From Sporothrix humicola (Eukaryota > Ascomycota > Sordariomycetes > Ophiostomatales > Ophiostomataceae): 64,000 nt of DNA. Of the stretch, positions 43,501 to 53,800 are shown piece by piece; position 1 is the stretch's first letter; every line of letters begins with the position of its first letter. The stretch spans positions 124,001 to 188,000 of the forward strand of contig WNYE01000064.1 in NCBI GenBank assembly GCA_021396245.1. The letters run 5' to 3'. The position numbers and the translations under genes were made by a program. The notes under the pieces are model-generated. The model was given only the letters and a program-made list of their open reading frames with translations. It was not told the DNA's origin and ran no database searches.

Positions 43501-43723
43501 TGAGCAGTTGGCAGACGTGTTAACTGGCACCGTATCAGTGACAGCAAAGCGGCCCGTCAAGGGATTTGTTTTTACAGAAAAGGAGGAGGGCATCAGATTC
43601 AGCGACAATGGGTTTGACGTGATCCCCGGCGAGGAGCATGTTGTGTTTGTCGAGAGGCAGTCCTCCGGTGAGCCATGGCCGCCGCTCGAGTACACCTATG
43701 TTGGCAAGGACATTTGGGGGTAA
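40586..43723 (+). CDS. mndB: Beta-mannosidase, glycoside hydrolase family 2 (intracellular type)
   Basis: 1045 residues, one exon, from the ATG at 40586. GH2 layout: N-terminal sugar-binding domain (DARWVADVRWSYTCHF, LVFKGLDTLATVTLNGVHI), Ig-like domain, then a TIM-barrel core. The acid/base Glu482 is in VIWAGNNEDY and the nucleophile Glu587 is in RFVSEFGMQAYP. WELNDCWPTVSWS-like text (WQLNDCWPTVSWS) also fits. It removes terminal beta-mannose from mannan oligosaccharides or N-glycan fragments. There is no signal peptide, as in the cytosolic mndB-type group. The C-terminal domain carries an insertion of ~130 low-complexity residues (about 785-920), making it longer than usual family members. 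Upstream frame is open but lacks ATG and homology. Confidence 0.92.
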   Translation: MRQREETILEYGWSVTRHSPNDPEARWISVAKVPTVIHLDLMALGRDHPDRIADPFKDLNELDARWVADVRWSYTCHFTSPDYILKKGNDDQSLYTQSGTTNRARRTNLVFKGLDTLATVTLNGVHILNANNMFVEYTVDVTNILHGNTVEKNKLLIVFESARLAGLHRVDRDIRHEYHVHQTEIGRAAIRKAQYQWGWDWGPVLNTAGPWQPVLLDSFDCCIEKVSVWTRLDAELKKGTGSVKVTIRGNVTKARLCLEMTSPSEEIDRQQTQLIDIGLVRSECTVNLDFQITSPELWWPHGYGQQKMYTAYLVLLPAVEDEAVPYYGRAHQRHSSLVSDEFLDKAERTFAFRRSRLIQQTDRYGTLFYIQINGIDIFAGGSNWIPADSFLRKRNYERLLDLVVDSNQIMVRIWGGGIYEYDYFYNMCDKRGILVWQDFAFACASYPAYNAKFLESVAVEARQNVARLQRHPSLVIWAGNNEDYQMKEHYDLKYDPSSQDRAAWLKSKFPARYIYEEVLPSIVSEEYGVHEGYEAVPYQPGCPYGDPRSTTLKVDPSIGDIHQWNVWHGAMKHYQEYAKMGGRFVSEFGMQAYPHPDTLARNISTDHESGKGSQCWPGSITMDVRNKAIGHQFRLLKYVAENFRIRELDNPITFGHLTQIVQADAVSCAYRGWRRMWEDRRCGGALIWQLNDCWPTVSWSVVDYYGVPKPALFAIKRAMAPLAINVERIFHDWTTRKADDDWQRDTAHVEPNLSQAVEFDIWVASSLLKEEYCTVIVRFVSIETGLDLIPKGVFGHTATPNTTSTVAEGHSEVISEDRDGIQRPNKRAVEEDPVAESPDDANRDEEYHVKGHPLGKGLSSTDYVTTPQSPPLPNPRRNPIVIKHSGDRYEYAASTVAPVGIDEAKAGDKGAGKDAATSTAGWSTQLLRYLSPCVIHVALYDSVDNLVSTDTSWPDPIKYLEFQDRGVVVSFNEQLADVLTGTVSVTAKRPVKGFVFTEKEEGIRFSDNGFDVIPGEEHVVFVERQSSGEPWPPLEYTYVGKDIWG

Positions 43724-43974
43724 TGACAGCAGGACTTTCTTCTACATCACAAGAGAGAAACAGATTTGACAATAGCTATTGTGTTTGATTTTTTCATGGT
43801 TATGGGTTTATGATATGGTTTGTTTTGTTTTGAACTTGTCTGCCCTTCTCTTCAAATCGCCCGAGGGACATCTAGCCGCTGGGTGGCTCACGCCAAAGCG
43901 GATCAGCTTGTATCTTTGTATCTCCAGAGATCATCGGCACTCTGGTGATAACGACTGGCATACTGACAAACAAT

Positions 43975-44233
43975 TTAGCCGTGGTGGTGCTCGCGGTGGC
44001 AGCGCTCCTCGCAGTGGTCTGTCTTGTCAGTGGGAGTCACATCATATATCCAACACTCGGGGTTCGGGAGACCTACGGAACTCCTCCTCGCAGCGGTGCT
44101 CGCGGTGGTGGGCGCGGGCGCACTCGTTGCTCTCCTCGAGGCAGCGGTCCGTGCAGCTGCGCTGGATGTCGGCGACGGCCGCGTGGGCCGTGGCGGCCAG
44201 GAAGAGGGTGGCAATGAGCTGGATGAACTTCAT
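43975..44233 (-). CDS. Small secreted Cys/His-rich peptide
   Basis: Exons 44077-44233 and 43975-44018 join over a 58-bp intron (GTAGGT, CTGAC branch, acceptor ACAG; phase 1), giving 66 residues. Signal peptide MKFIQLIATLFLAATAHA, then a ~48-residue mature part with six Cys, many His and Glu: CTDRCLEESNEC, HHREHRCEEEFHHCEERC and the end HREHHHG. Even Cys number and His clusters suggest a disulfide-stabilised, possibly metal-binding secreted peptide, of the size class of fungal effectors or antimicrobial peptides. The splice preserves the repeated H-x-CEE motif, which supports the model. Clear TATA box 122 bp upstream. Family not recognised. Convergent with the beta-mannosidase (251 bp apart). 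Confidence 0.65.
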
Positions 44234-44354
44234 TTTGATGGTGGGAGTGGTGGACAAGAGTTGTCTGAAAATGTTGCCTGTGAAGATGAAGATGCTGGAG
44301 TGGATGGGGATGGAGACGAAACAAACCCAGATTTTGGGCAGGGAAGTCAAGACG

Positions 44355-44362
44355 TATTTATA
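44355..44362 (-). promoter_or_regulatory. TATA box of the secreted peptide gene
   Basis: TATAAATA on the minus strand, 122 bp upstream of the ATG at 44233. Confidence 0.55.
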
Positions 44363-44796
44363 TCCGAGAGAAGACACCATGATGGCATCCCAGGACAGTG
44401 TTCTGCTATTCATCTATCGTCGATATGAACGACAACAGTTCGCGGAACCCTGATGACGTTGACATGTTCTTCTGGGGATATCCGCTGGACGGCTCTGTCG
44501 CTCTCGGGTTCTCCATATTATGTTCTCCAAATGTGCTGACGGGATCGACAAACACGGACATTGCTGTAAAGTGCCAAAATAAATGAACACACCGCGGGCA
44601 AATAGATTGCTTTGAAGCCGCAGTCGAGGTCAGTCTTCCTCAATCTCAGGCTTCAGTTATTTCCAGCGTTTTCCTCGTATTCCTCTTTTTCATTTTGATC
44701 TCCGGGGTTTGTTTGCTTCCTTCCTTGACATCGTTCTAGATGTCTCCGCGCCGCTTCAAAGCCAATTTGACAAAGATGGAAAATATCAGGCAGCTA

Positions 44797-45027
44797 GTAC
44801 ATCCACCGACTATCCGAACGATCGAGCCACCGACTGCTCTATGCCTTTGTCCACATACAGAGCAACTACAACACTTACAACACTTACAACACTTACACTT
44901 ACAACACTTACAACACTTACAACACTTACAACACTTACAACACTTACAACACTTACAACACAACACTTACAACACTTACAGCACTTACAGCACTTACAGC
45001 AACCGTTCGAATAGTCGGTGGATGTAC
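44797..45027. repeat. Inverted repeat (23 bp, one mismatch) enclosing a minisatellite
   Basis: GTACATCCACCGACTATCC.. at 44797-44819 is the reverse complement, with one mismatch, of GTTCGAATAGTCGGTGGATG.. at 45005-45027. The 185-bp interior is largely the 9-bp repeat. The arms could pair as a hairpin. Confidence 0.85.
44864..45003. repeat. 9-bp minisatellite (TTACAACAC)n
   Basis: About fifteen near-perfect copies of a 9-mer with a few shortened or variant units, changing to TTACAGCAC at the right end. It is in frame with three readings (for example repeated Thr-Leu-Thr), but no surrounding gene is supported. Confidence 0.95.
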
Positions 45028-47516
45028 CGGCGCCAAACACCAGCATCTAGATGCCGCTCTTGGAGGAGTGATCCTCATGATCCTCACAATCCTACCGGGA
45101 AAACAAGACTTCTCGCAAAACTTTGTTTTTCATTCAAAACAATGATAAGCTCTGATCAAGGAGTGTTAGGAGAATATTTTTGCGTAGGTGGATCTCACAC
45201 TTTGGTGGTCCAAACTTATCCTCTGTGGTCTCACGGCGTCGTCATCTTCTATTTACATCGTCGGTTCTCCACGTCTTGGCTCCTGTTGGACTCTCTATAC
45301 ACGTCTTGGCTACACACTCTTTTTCCTGTCTTGGTATCATTTACGCTTCCGAGTCGGCGAAAAAAAGGCGAGGACAAGGCATGGCAGGGGCAGAAAAAGG
45401 CTTGTTTGACTGACTCTCCTATTTCTCCGTCGCTACACCCTTTCTGCCCCCAAGAATCCCTTCCTTTCTCTTTCCCCTCTACTGCCAAGAGCACATACGC
45501 CGCTCGGCAAAGGTCAATGATAAAAGCTTGTATATTTTCCTCCGACAGATCCCAGTGGTGGTGGTGATCGTGGATAAACCGGGAGAAAGGAGGACAAGAA
45601 CACGAGGCTTAGCTATTTATTCCTCCATCTCCATCGAGGCCTCGGAGCATATTTACCAATAGAATGCCGTCAGGATAATATGATCAGCCACACAAAATCA
45701 GCATAATAGACGCGTAGTATTGATTTCTCCCCTATTGTCCGCTGTTAAGCTTAAAGTTAAAATGATCGGACTCTGTGAGCCGACGTCGAGTCAGTACACC
45801 AATCGTTGTTTACGGCTTGGCATTCACATTTCCAACATGGCTCTTTCCATCTACATCCTGAAGGAACGGCAAAATAACAGACGAGGCCCAAAATACATAT
45901 GATAGGATGAACATCTCGAATATTCCAGAGAAAGGAACACCGAATGGGTCGCTTCTACTTTCCATAAAATTGCTCATGATAAAACGTAAGATGCTTCCGT
46001 ATGTTTATTTACAGCATCCCAACATCAGCCTCGTCATCATAGATTGGTCGCTCTCTCCGCGTTTATCTTCTAATATTGTACTGACGACCAACAAGTCTCG
46101 ACGGCTCAATTTACAAAACATCAGCATCTAGACCTCACAACGCCATCCTACACATCATTTGGGTCTAAATCCCAGCGGCCATGTGGTCATCTCACGAGAA
46201 AGATGAGAGACTTTGAAAATTATGAAGTCTAAATACAATCCACGACGATCACAGGGACGTTGCATGAGCGAGAGGGTCAATGCTATCATTTCCCGGTCTG
46301 CTTCCTTCTCCTGTCGTCCGCCATGCTGTCATTTCCGGGGTCTTGGCGCTGCCGTTGGAACGGCTTTGAATTTGGTGATCAAAATAAATGCGTGTGCATA
46401 AAAATAAACTCTTCATTATGTCCAGAGAATGCTCATTGACGGGAGACAGGTGGCCAACTGTACAGAGAATATGTTTTATTCATCCTGTGCACGGCCTGAG
46501 GCTCAGACGGCTGCAATAATAGAGACAGGCCCAAAATCTGTAGAAAATCATGTCAGGGCTTCACACACTCAGACAGATGTCGAGCTCGTCCCTGATAGAC
46601 ACGTTGAAAGGGCCCAAACCAGATGTTTATGTATCTTGGTAATCATGTGACATATATCAGACATCGGGCAAGGGTTCGTAGTACCAAGAGTTTGTCGTCT
46701 TTTCTCATTATTGAAATCCATCCCAACAATAAAGGACAAGCTTTCTTGTCATCCTTGGCCTGGGGATGCCCAGAATGCTCGTCCTCGAGTCTCTTTGCGC
46801 CGGTGCCGACGTCGGCTAGAGGAGATGGTTGTTTAGAAAGCAGAGGATCATCGCCAAGGCGGACATCATGAAATGGACCACGACAGGCCACATGTTTACA
46901 AAAAGCCAAGAACTAGTGAGGCGTTGCCATATATATATATAATAGATGACAGCCAAGACGTACGAGTCGTTGGTTCTCTGATTCACACAAGGAAGGGCCC
47001 TCGGTGTGATGAACAAACACCCAGGCTCCCGAGCGAACTCCGACACGGCACATTTCCAGCCTTGGCGGGGACGCCGAGAGAATGAAGTGTTGGTATTTTA
47101 CTTGACAAACAGCAGGAAAACCGTCCATATTACGTTTGTGATGACGTTGTTTAATTTACTTTGGACGTGCTAAACCTACATCAAGTTAACTTTATGTCAT
47201 GAAATGATTTTCTACATTTTATTTCTTCCAAAATAGATTTAAAAATAAAATGAAATAAAAAGAGTTCAGGAGATGAAAATCTAATATATTAAAAGTATCA
47301 CAATTCACTTCAATATTACGGATCAGACGGAAGTCATAGCAAGTCATAACGTAAAACCAATTCCAAATAGAAGTCCCTAAATAGTCGCCTCCAAAAATGC
47401 GGCGTTCGTCAAAAAGTTTATATGTAAAGTTGAAATGAAGTAGGAAGAAAAGGGCTCGTGAGCTCATCAGAAGAAAACTAAAACAGAAAAGAATAAAGAA
47501 TTCACCGGAAAGAAAA
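45028..47516. other. Intergenic
   Basis: 2.5 kb with no supportable gene. A TATATATATATATAA run occurs at 46929-46942. 47140-47516 is AT-rich and probably the 3' region of the kelch gene. Confidence 0.55.
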
Positions 47517-50500
47517 TCAACCGCTGGCAATACCCAGCCCAACGCGGGCATTGTTCGGCCCCGCCATCCCCGTGTTCGTGCCCGTCCGCTCGCGCAGCCG
47601 GCGGCCCTCCATGAGGCCCTTGAGACCCCGCTTCTGCAGGCCAATGACGCTGCTGAGCTCGCCGCTCCAGACCTCGCGCTGGCCGCGCTCGCTGTTGTCG
47701 CCCATCTCGGAGCTCCACTCGGAGCCCGAGACGCTAGTGGTAGCGCTGAGCTCGCCGCTGCTGGGGCGGGCGCCGCCATTCGACGTCGACGTGGTCGAGC
47801 CGGCCACCGAGGTGTTGATCGAGAGGCCCGCCGTGCGGCCGGCCAGGCCGCTGGGGTCGCTGCCCGGCAGCTGCTGGTCGGACAGAGTCTGGGAGGGGGA
47901 CTGCATGGTCGAGTCCAGAGGGCTCAGGACATCGAGGCCGCTGGGGACAAAGAAGTTGGGGTTGAGCGTGCCGTCAATACCGCGGCCACCGCCGGCGGCC
48001 ATCGCCGTGGCGTTGAACACGGCGGCGGCGTTGCGGCTGTCCAACAAGGCGTGGAGGCGCTCGACGACGGCCTCCAGGAGACCGTCAATGCGGTACGGGC
48101 GTGCGATCTGCAGCAGAGAGCACAGGATCTGCGGCGTGCAGAGCTGGTTGGCGGGCGACGGGAGAGAGCTGGTGTACAGGAAATGAAGCAAGGCCTGGAC
48201 GGTGAGGTAGGTGTGGGGGAGGTAGAGGCAGCGAGGGCGGCTGTTGGGCGGCAGCGTCCTTGGTGTCGGGGCCGTGTTGATTGTGGCAGGATCAACAGCG
48301 GGCGACATGGGTCCGGCGATGGCTGAGATGCCCGAGAGGCTGGTGCCGGGAGTGCTCGGTGGCTTGCCGGCAGAGCTGCTCGCTTGCGAGCCCATGGACA
48401 TTGTGCTCTCCATTGTGTTGCGGCTCGACGGCGTGATGGTGATGCTGGAGCTGCGCATAGCCGATACAGGGGTCGAACGAATGCCAGCGGGCTCACTACC
48501 ATCTTGTGTGGCCGTGCCTTCCCGCAGAAGCTGCACAAAGTACGGGCCCCAGCGGCGAGCCACGATGCGGCTGTTCACCGGGATGCGCTCGCCGCCGATA
48601 CACAGAATGTCCATATCGGCTAGCTCGCGCAGCGCCAACGCCTTCTCGCCCAAATCTTCCGAGGCACGGGAGTGGAACCGTCCACCGGCAGTCGAGCCCG
48701 CTTTACGGGCCAGACTGAGACCAGGGTTCGTGTAAGGGCTGCTCGCAGAGACGAAGCCAGACATGGGCGTCGTCTTGCGAGGGTTGTCGTAAAATCCAAA
48801 AGCCTCGAGCTCGACCATGCACACGTTCGTAAAGTTAATACGACGATGATTATAGTCGTCCACGAGGCTGCGTTTACGGTTGCCCAAAATCACAAACGAG
48901 TTCCTCCGGTTCCACAGCACACCGCGGTTCCAGCTGCCCTGGCTAAAGACGCTGCCGCCAGCATCGATCCGCGACCACGTCAAGTTCCGCAAGTCAAGCG
49001 CCCAGAGGGCGTATTCTTGCTTGGAGCTTGTCAGGTATGTGCCACTAACCACAAAGTGCGTGTCGATGACGCCGCCGTTGGGGAAACGGAGACCGGGAGG
49101 TGTGTAGGTGCCGGCCATGGGCTTCTCGGTGAGGGTGCCGTCGGGCGACCGGATCTGGAGTTCGAGCTTGACGTCGAGGAAGTTGTAGTTGGAGTAGACG
49201 AGCATCGACGAGCCGGGCTCGCGCGCCTCCTGGCTGATGCCGCCCATTTCCGGGCGGACGTTGGCTGCTGCGTTTGGTGCGTTGGCCCGGCCGATACGGG
49301 CGGTGACGGATGGCGGCAGTGGCGCAACGACACTGCGGTAGGCGCCGCAGCTCTTGCCGAGAGGTTCGGTCGATGTCCACTTGAGGCTGCGGAGGTTGAA
49401 GACGCTGATCTGCTCAATGTAGTGGTTGGCACCGTCCTGGCCACCAACAACAATCATCTCTGCGCCGCCCGTGCCGTCAATGTTGATGCCGATACGGCCT
49501 TCGTTGGTGCCTGTTGCCGGGTTGTGTTGCAGTGCGGAGAGGGGTGCGCGGTGGGAGCTGAAGGTGGCGGAAGAAGGGAGGATACAGGCGCAGTGGGCGT
49601 AGCGGCCCTGTGGGGTCTCCTGTGTCTGAATGTACGTCCACTTCTTGGTCGGCACGTCATAGATGTAAATGTCGGACATGACGGTCACGTCTTGTTGCTG
49701 GTCCTGGGGAGAGCCGCCGTTGGCGCTTTGTTGTGGCGACATGCCGCCGTAGCAGACCATCTTGGAGTCGCCGAGAGCGCACATGGAGTGGAAATACCGT
49801 GGTGGTGGGATATCGCCGGAGGTCTCGAGTTTTGTCCAGTGGCGGCGGATCAGGTCGAGTTCGTACAGGTCGGAGGTGAGCGAGGCCGGTCGGCTCCTAG
49901 ACAAAATCCGGCCACCGAAGACGTAGAGCTTGTCGCCGAGAATCGTAGTCGTTGCACCAACGAGGGGATGCGGTTCCCGGCCGGTTGTTCGGTGGACATT
50001 GCACATAAGACCCGACAAGTGTGCTGAAGAGCCGGAGCTTTGTTGCTGGGGAGGGTTGTTGTTATTGTTGTTGTTGTTGCCAGACGATGCTGCCTGGTTG
50101 GGACCACCAGGGGTCCCGCGTGATGATGATGATTGTTGAGGCTGTGGTGACGGGCCGGCCGAGAGCGGGCCGTTGGTTCGTGTAACTATATTGTGGCGTT
50201 CGTCGTCTGTTATACTTGACTGGCTGTTGTTCATGCTCGAGTCCATGCCGATCGCTGCTGGTGATGGCCCGGCGCCGGCATTGGGTGCATAGTAGCCCTG
50301 CTCGGCCGACGAGGCCGAGTCCATGGTGCTGGTTCGACTGTCCATGATGTCGTCTTCCGCGTCGGAACTTTGTATGGAAGCAAGGCTCCCGCTGGACGCA
50401 GCGAAGCGTATTTGAGAGGACGGAGGGCCGTTCGAGGAGAGGAGAGGGAAGCTCGGAGGTGCTTGTGGCGGTTGTGGTAATGGCTTTTCGAGACTATTTT

Positions 50501-50831
50501 GTAAACTTAGGCTGCGAGCATGCTGGTAATGCTGCACGGGTGATCGGTATCCAGAGAGAGGCGCGGAGCCTAATGGGTGGTCTTCGGAGCCCGGAGCGTA
50601 CGGCTTGAGCACGAACTGGGACGGCGGAGGAGGAGAGTTGCGGTAAGGAGTCGCGGCCTGTCGTGAGAAGCGGGAGAAGTCGTCTCGGCCGGGTATGCTC
50701 TTCTTGATGCCGCGGTAGACGCCAGAGAAGAGGTCGGAGGGAGATTTGGCGGACTGGAGAGCTCGGTGCTCGTCGTACTCAGCGTCGGAATAGCGCGAGT
50801 CGCCTTCGTCGTGCTCCGTGAAGCTGTCCAT
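47517..50831 (-). CDS. Kelch-repeat/BTB-like protein, Ral2-type
   Basis: 1104 residues, one exon, ATG at 50831 (MDSFTEHDEGD). Residues 1-~280 are disordered (Ser, Pro, Gln, Asn; an Asn run near residue 260). Kelch repeats follow at ~285-600: VGATTTILGDKLYVFGGR, RYFHSMCALGDSKMVCYGG, EMIVVGGQDGANHYIEQI and FRNLTWSRIDAGG-like segments. After residue ~740 come DMDILCIGGERIPVNSRIVA and LPHTYLTVQALLHFLYTSSLP, a BTB/POZ-like fold with a long linker inside. The C-terminus is Ser/Gly-rich. The layout resembles fission yeast Ral2, which helps activate Ras1 in mating and cell shape; that role is inference by similarity. Its leader region is very long and purine-rich on the + strand. Confidence 0.8.
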   Translation of the reverse strand: MDSFTEHDEGDSRYSDAEYDEHRALQSAKSPSDLFSGVYRGIKKSIPGRDDFSRFSRQAATPYRNSPPPPSQFVLKPYAPGSEDHPLGSAPLSGYRSPVQHYQHARSLSLQNSLEKPLPQPPQAPPSFPLLSSNGPPSSQIRFAASSGSLASIQSSDAEDDIMDSRTSTMDSASSAEQGYYAPNAGAGPSPAAIGMDSSMNNSQSSITDDERHNIVTRTNGPLSAGPSPQPQQSSSSRGTPGGPNQAASSGNNNNNNNNPPQQQSSGSSAHLSGLMCNVHRTTGREPHPLVGATTTILGDKLYVFGGRILSRSRPASLTSDLYELDLIRRHWTKLETSGDIPPPRYFHSMCALGDSKMVCYGGMSPQQSANGGSPQDQQQDVTVMSDIYIYDVPTKKWTYIQTQETPQGRYAHCACILPSSATFSSHRAPLSALQHNPATGTNEGRIGINIDGTGGAEMIVVGGQDGANHYIEQISVFNLRSLKWTSTEPLGKSCGAYRSVVAPLPPSVTARIGRANAPNAAANVRPEMGGISQEAREPGSSMLVYSNYNFLDVKLELQIRSPDGTLTEKPMAGTYTPPGLRFPNGGVIDTHFVVSGTYLTSSKQEYALWALDLRNLTWSRIDAGGSVFSQGSWNRGVLWNRRNSFVILGNRKRSLVDDYNHRRINFTNVCMVELEAFGFYDNPRKTTPMSGFVSASSPYTNPGLSLARKAGSTAGGRFHSRASEDLGEKALALRELADMDILCIGGERIPVNSRIVARRWGPYFVQLLREGTATQDGSEPAGIRSTPVSAMRSSSITITPSSRNTMESTMSMGSQASSSAGKPPSTPGTSLSGISAIAGPMSPAVDPATINTAPTPRTLPPNSRPRCLYLPHTYLTVQALLHFLYTSSLPSPANQLCTPQILCSLLQIARPYRIDGLLEAVVERLHALLDSRNAAAVFNATAMAAGGGRGIDGTLNPNFFVPSGLDVLSPLDSTMQSPSQTLSDQQLPGSDPSGLAGRTAGLSINTSVAGSTTSTSNGGARPSSGELSATTSVSGSEWSSEMGDNSERGQREVWSGELSSVIGLQKRGLKGLMEGRRLRERTGTNTGMAGPNNARVGLGIASG

Positions 50832-53800
50832 GCTGTGTTAGCTTGGCTGAAGACAATTTCTGCAGCAACTGTCTCTCTCGATGTCTCAAAGAAGTCCACG
50901 ACCTGGTCGAAGACTTTGTGGCGTGCCCTCTTTCGAGTACAAAAAAGGTTGACAAAGAGGTGAACAAAAAAGGAAGTGAAAGAGAACAACAAAGGGTAAC
51001 AACATGCAAGGGGGATGAGAGAAAAAAAAAATAGACAAGAAAAGGGATAAGGCAAGGATGCAGGGCTAGCGCAGAAGCAAGGCGGATGACGTTGGAAAGA
51101 AAGGCTCTGTTTCCCAAGATCGGCAGGACAGGCGGACCAGGGGGGCACGACGAACGGTGGGAGCTTGCGAGCGGAACGATGTATCACACCCCGGAGAGTA
51201 GCTACATGAAGATGCCTCCTCAAGGTAGGATTGTCTGTCGAGGTGTGGATCGTAGCTGCGAGTCGACGAAAAAGACTAGGGAGGGCCGACTCTCAATGGA
51301 AGGCAGTGGGAGAGAGCATGTGTAATTGTCACTGGGGAGACATGTGAGGGAGAGAGGAAAGAGAAAACAGAAGGAAAGGAAGAGGGAAAGAGAGCAGAAC
51401 CAGAGTGACAAAGAAGATGAGGGAAAGACGTTGAAAAGGATGGTCGTGGAGATGGAGAGCTAGGCAGCCCCAGGGCGTCTAGCGGGCTTCCAGAACTTGT
51501 CTTGGGAGACAAGGGTAGAAGAGAAGAAAAAAAAAAGAATGGGGATATGGGGCAGAGAGTAAAGGACAAAAGGGGGCAAACAGGGCAGAAGCAAAGGAAA
51601 TCTAGAGGCGCGAGCGTGCGTGCGTACCTTGACAGAAGGACAAAAAAAAAGAGGATGAACAAGATGAGCTAGAAGGACGGTGGAAGTCCCACAGCTATGG
51701 TTCGTTTCCCGCCGTACCTCTATTCGGGATGTTAAGGTCGAATCTCGTTCGGTTTGGCGTTGCAGCGAGCAATTTCGGGCGACTTGGCCGTTCTGTTCGT
51801 GGGTTCGTCTCTCCTTTCGGATACCTGCCTTGTTTGCGAACAAGAAGGAGGGAGTTGGAATTGGGATGTGAGAGGGAGCACAGAGTACGGATACGGGTGG
51901 GTGTGGGTTGCAGGCCGAGAGGAGGCGGCAGGCGGAGCGAAGGAGGAAAAAGAGGATGCGAAAGACTGGGTCCGAGAGAGGAAGAACTGCGAGAAATCGA
52001 AAGACTGGTAGTGGCCGCAAAAAGGTACGAATGTTGGATGTACTCTCGTACTTCGTACAGATGCAGAAAAAGGAGAGGGCAAAGAGAGACAGAGACAGAC
52101 AGAGAAAAAAGGACGGAGTGGTCCGCTGGATGCTGACCGCACAGACGTTCTTTGAAAGGGTGGAGGGGGGTGACAGGAACAGCTCGGAGGGGCAGTTGCG
52201 CACGAGGCAAAAGGGCGCACAAAAAGCTGTACTTTGGAGGGAGAGCCGCGAGATGTTGACTCGAAATCCTATCTTCGTCGCTTGTTTCCTAGCTGGACGA
52301 GAGAGCTACGAGGAAGGAACGACGTGAGAAGGTGAGGAAGAGTGAGCAGCGACGAGTAGGATGTGGGCCGGAGGAGTCAAAAGGCGGGTCGAGTCGAGGG
52401 GCTTGGCTGGCTGGAACTGGGATCGCGCTGGGGACGAGGCGTCTTGGGCGTTGGAAAGAAGGAATTACGACTGTATTCTGAGTATATCTGAGGTATTTCG
52501 TATCTGCTGGGGCGTCTGGGCGGGCGCAAAGAGTGGACGAAGGGCGAACAGGAGAGACAAACAAGCACAAAACACAATGGCGGACGTGCTTTTTGCAAAC
52601 CGCGTGGCGACGTTGCTTCCGGGGCAGGTTTGTTTGGCCTGTTCTGCGCGAGCGGGAGATTCCCCTTTTTCGACTGCAGATGGTCAATTTATTCGGTCTA
52701 GACCAGGGGTGACGAGAAGAACAAAAAAAGAAGGGTGGTGGTTCGTCGAGAGGAGGAGGAGGGAAAAAAAGGGGCACGAGAAAATGTGCGCGCTGTGACC
52801 AAGTGACGAAGAGGGGAAGAAAAACACGGAGGCAATGCGCGTGGTGTTCGTGCGAAAGAGGCCACGGACGACGTCAAAGTTTGGCGGAAGCGGGAGAGGC
52901 GAAGATGATGTAGAAAAGGAGAAGAAATTCAAAAAGGGAAAAAGAGAAAAGACGGTTGAGGCTGCAGAGTGCGTGCCGTTCGAGGTCGACGACTGGCTCG
53001 AGTGCGCTCCTTCCTTTTGCGCTGTCTGGTTCTGTCGCGCACTTTCCGTTTTCGAACGTTGGGGATCGGTTCCTGTCAGGAGGGGCTCTCGGTGGGCTAA
53101 AAAGGGGGGGTTCCTGCCTCGTCTTGCTCTGGTGGGAGAGAGGGCTGGAGGGGAGAAACGACAATCAGGGCGCCAGTCGGGAAGGTGCGATGGGCTGAAC
53201 TAGCTGGAGCTTCCATAACGTCTACGGGGCTGGAGCGATATCTCTGCTGCCACTGGTCAGGTCCAACGGTCAGGGCTACTGGACTGCTGGGCCTGGCTGG
53301 CGGTTTCCCTTTTCGTGTCATATGTGGGGACGCACGGGGCATCCAGGCAATTCACAAGGCACAGGATGAGGGAAGGAAGAAGGTGCAAATCAGATGCTGA
53401 TTGGCTGTTTTTCCGGCGGCCACCAGAAATGAGGGAGGAACGAACAAAGAGCGGCCGACCATGGGCGGCTGGCGGTGGTTGTTGCCATACAATATCTAAA
53501 CGCAAATGTGTATGCAAGTGCACAGTTTATTAAGTCAATTCTCGATACAGAAAGAAACTATGCACAACCAACGTGCGCGCAAGGGGTGAGCCTTCCTTTG
53601 GTTGATCTGTTGGCTGGCGCCAATCATGTGGGCGTCGGTACTGCACAGAGATCCTCCTTAACGAGAAAATCTGCAAAGGGGCACGGAGCAAGATGCGAGA
53701 GGATCAAGATGGCGACGAACAGCGAATGTGGCCCACGGAAGCAATTCTCCATGGCTCTTCGCTGTGACGACCACGGCCAGTTGATCCCTCTGAGATTTCT

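Noticed and set aside
44740..45567. 275-codon frame through the minisatellite
   Set aside because: Length is produced by the 9-bp repeat having no stops; flanking parts are not protein-like.
51460..52330. Several 130-250 codon frames on both strands
   Set aside because: Low-complexity Ser/Phe/Pro or Arg/Lys/Glu readings of a purine-rich tract; no start context, no motif.
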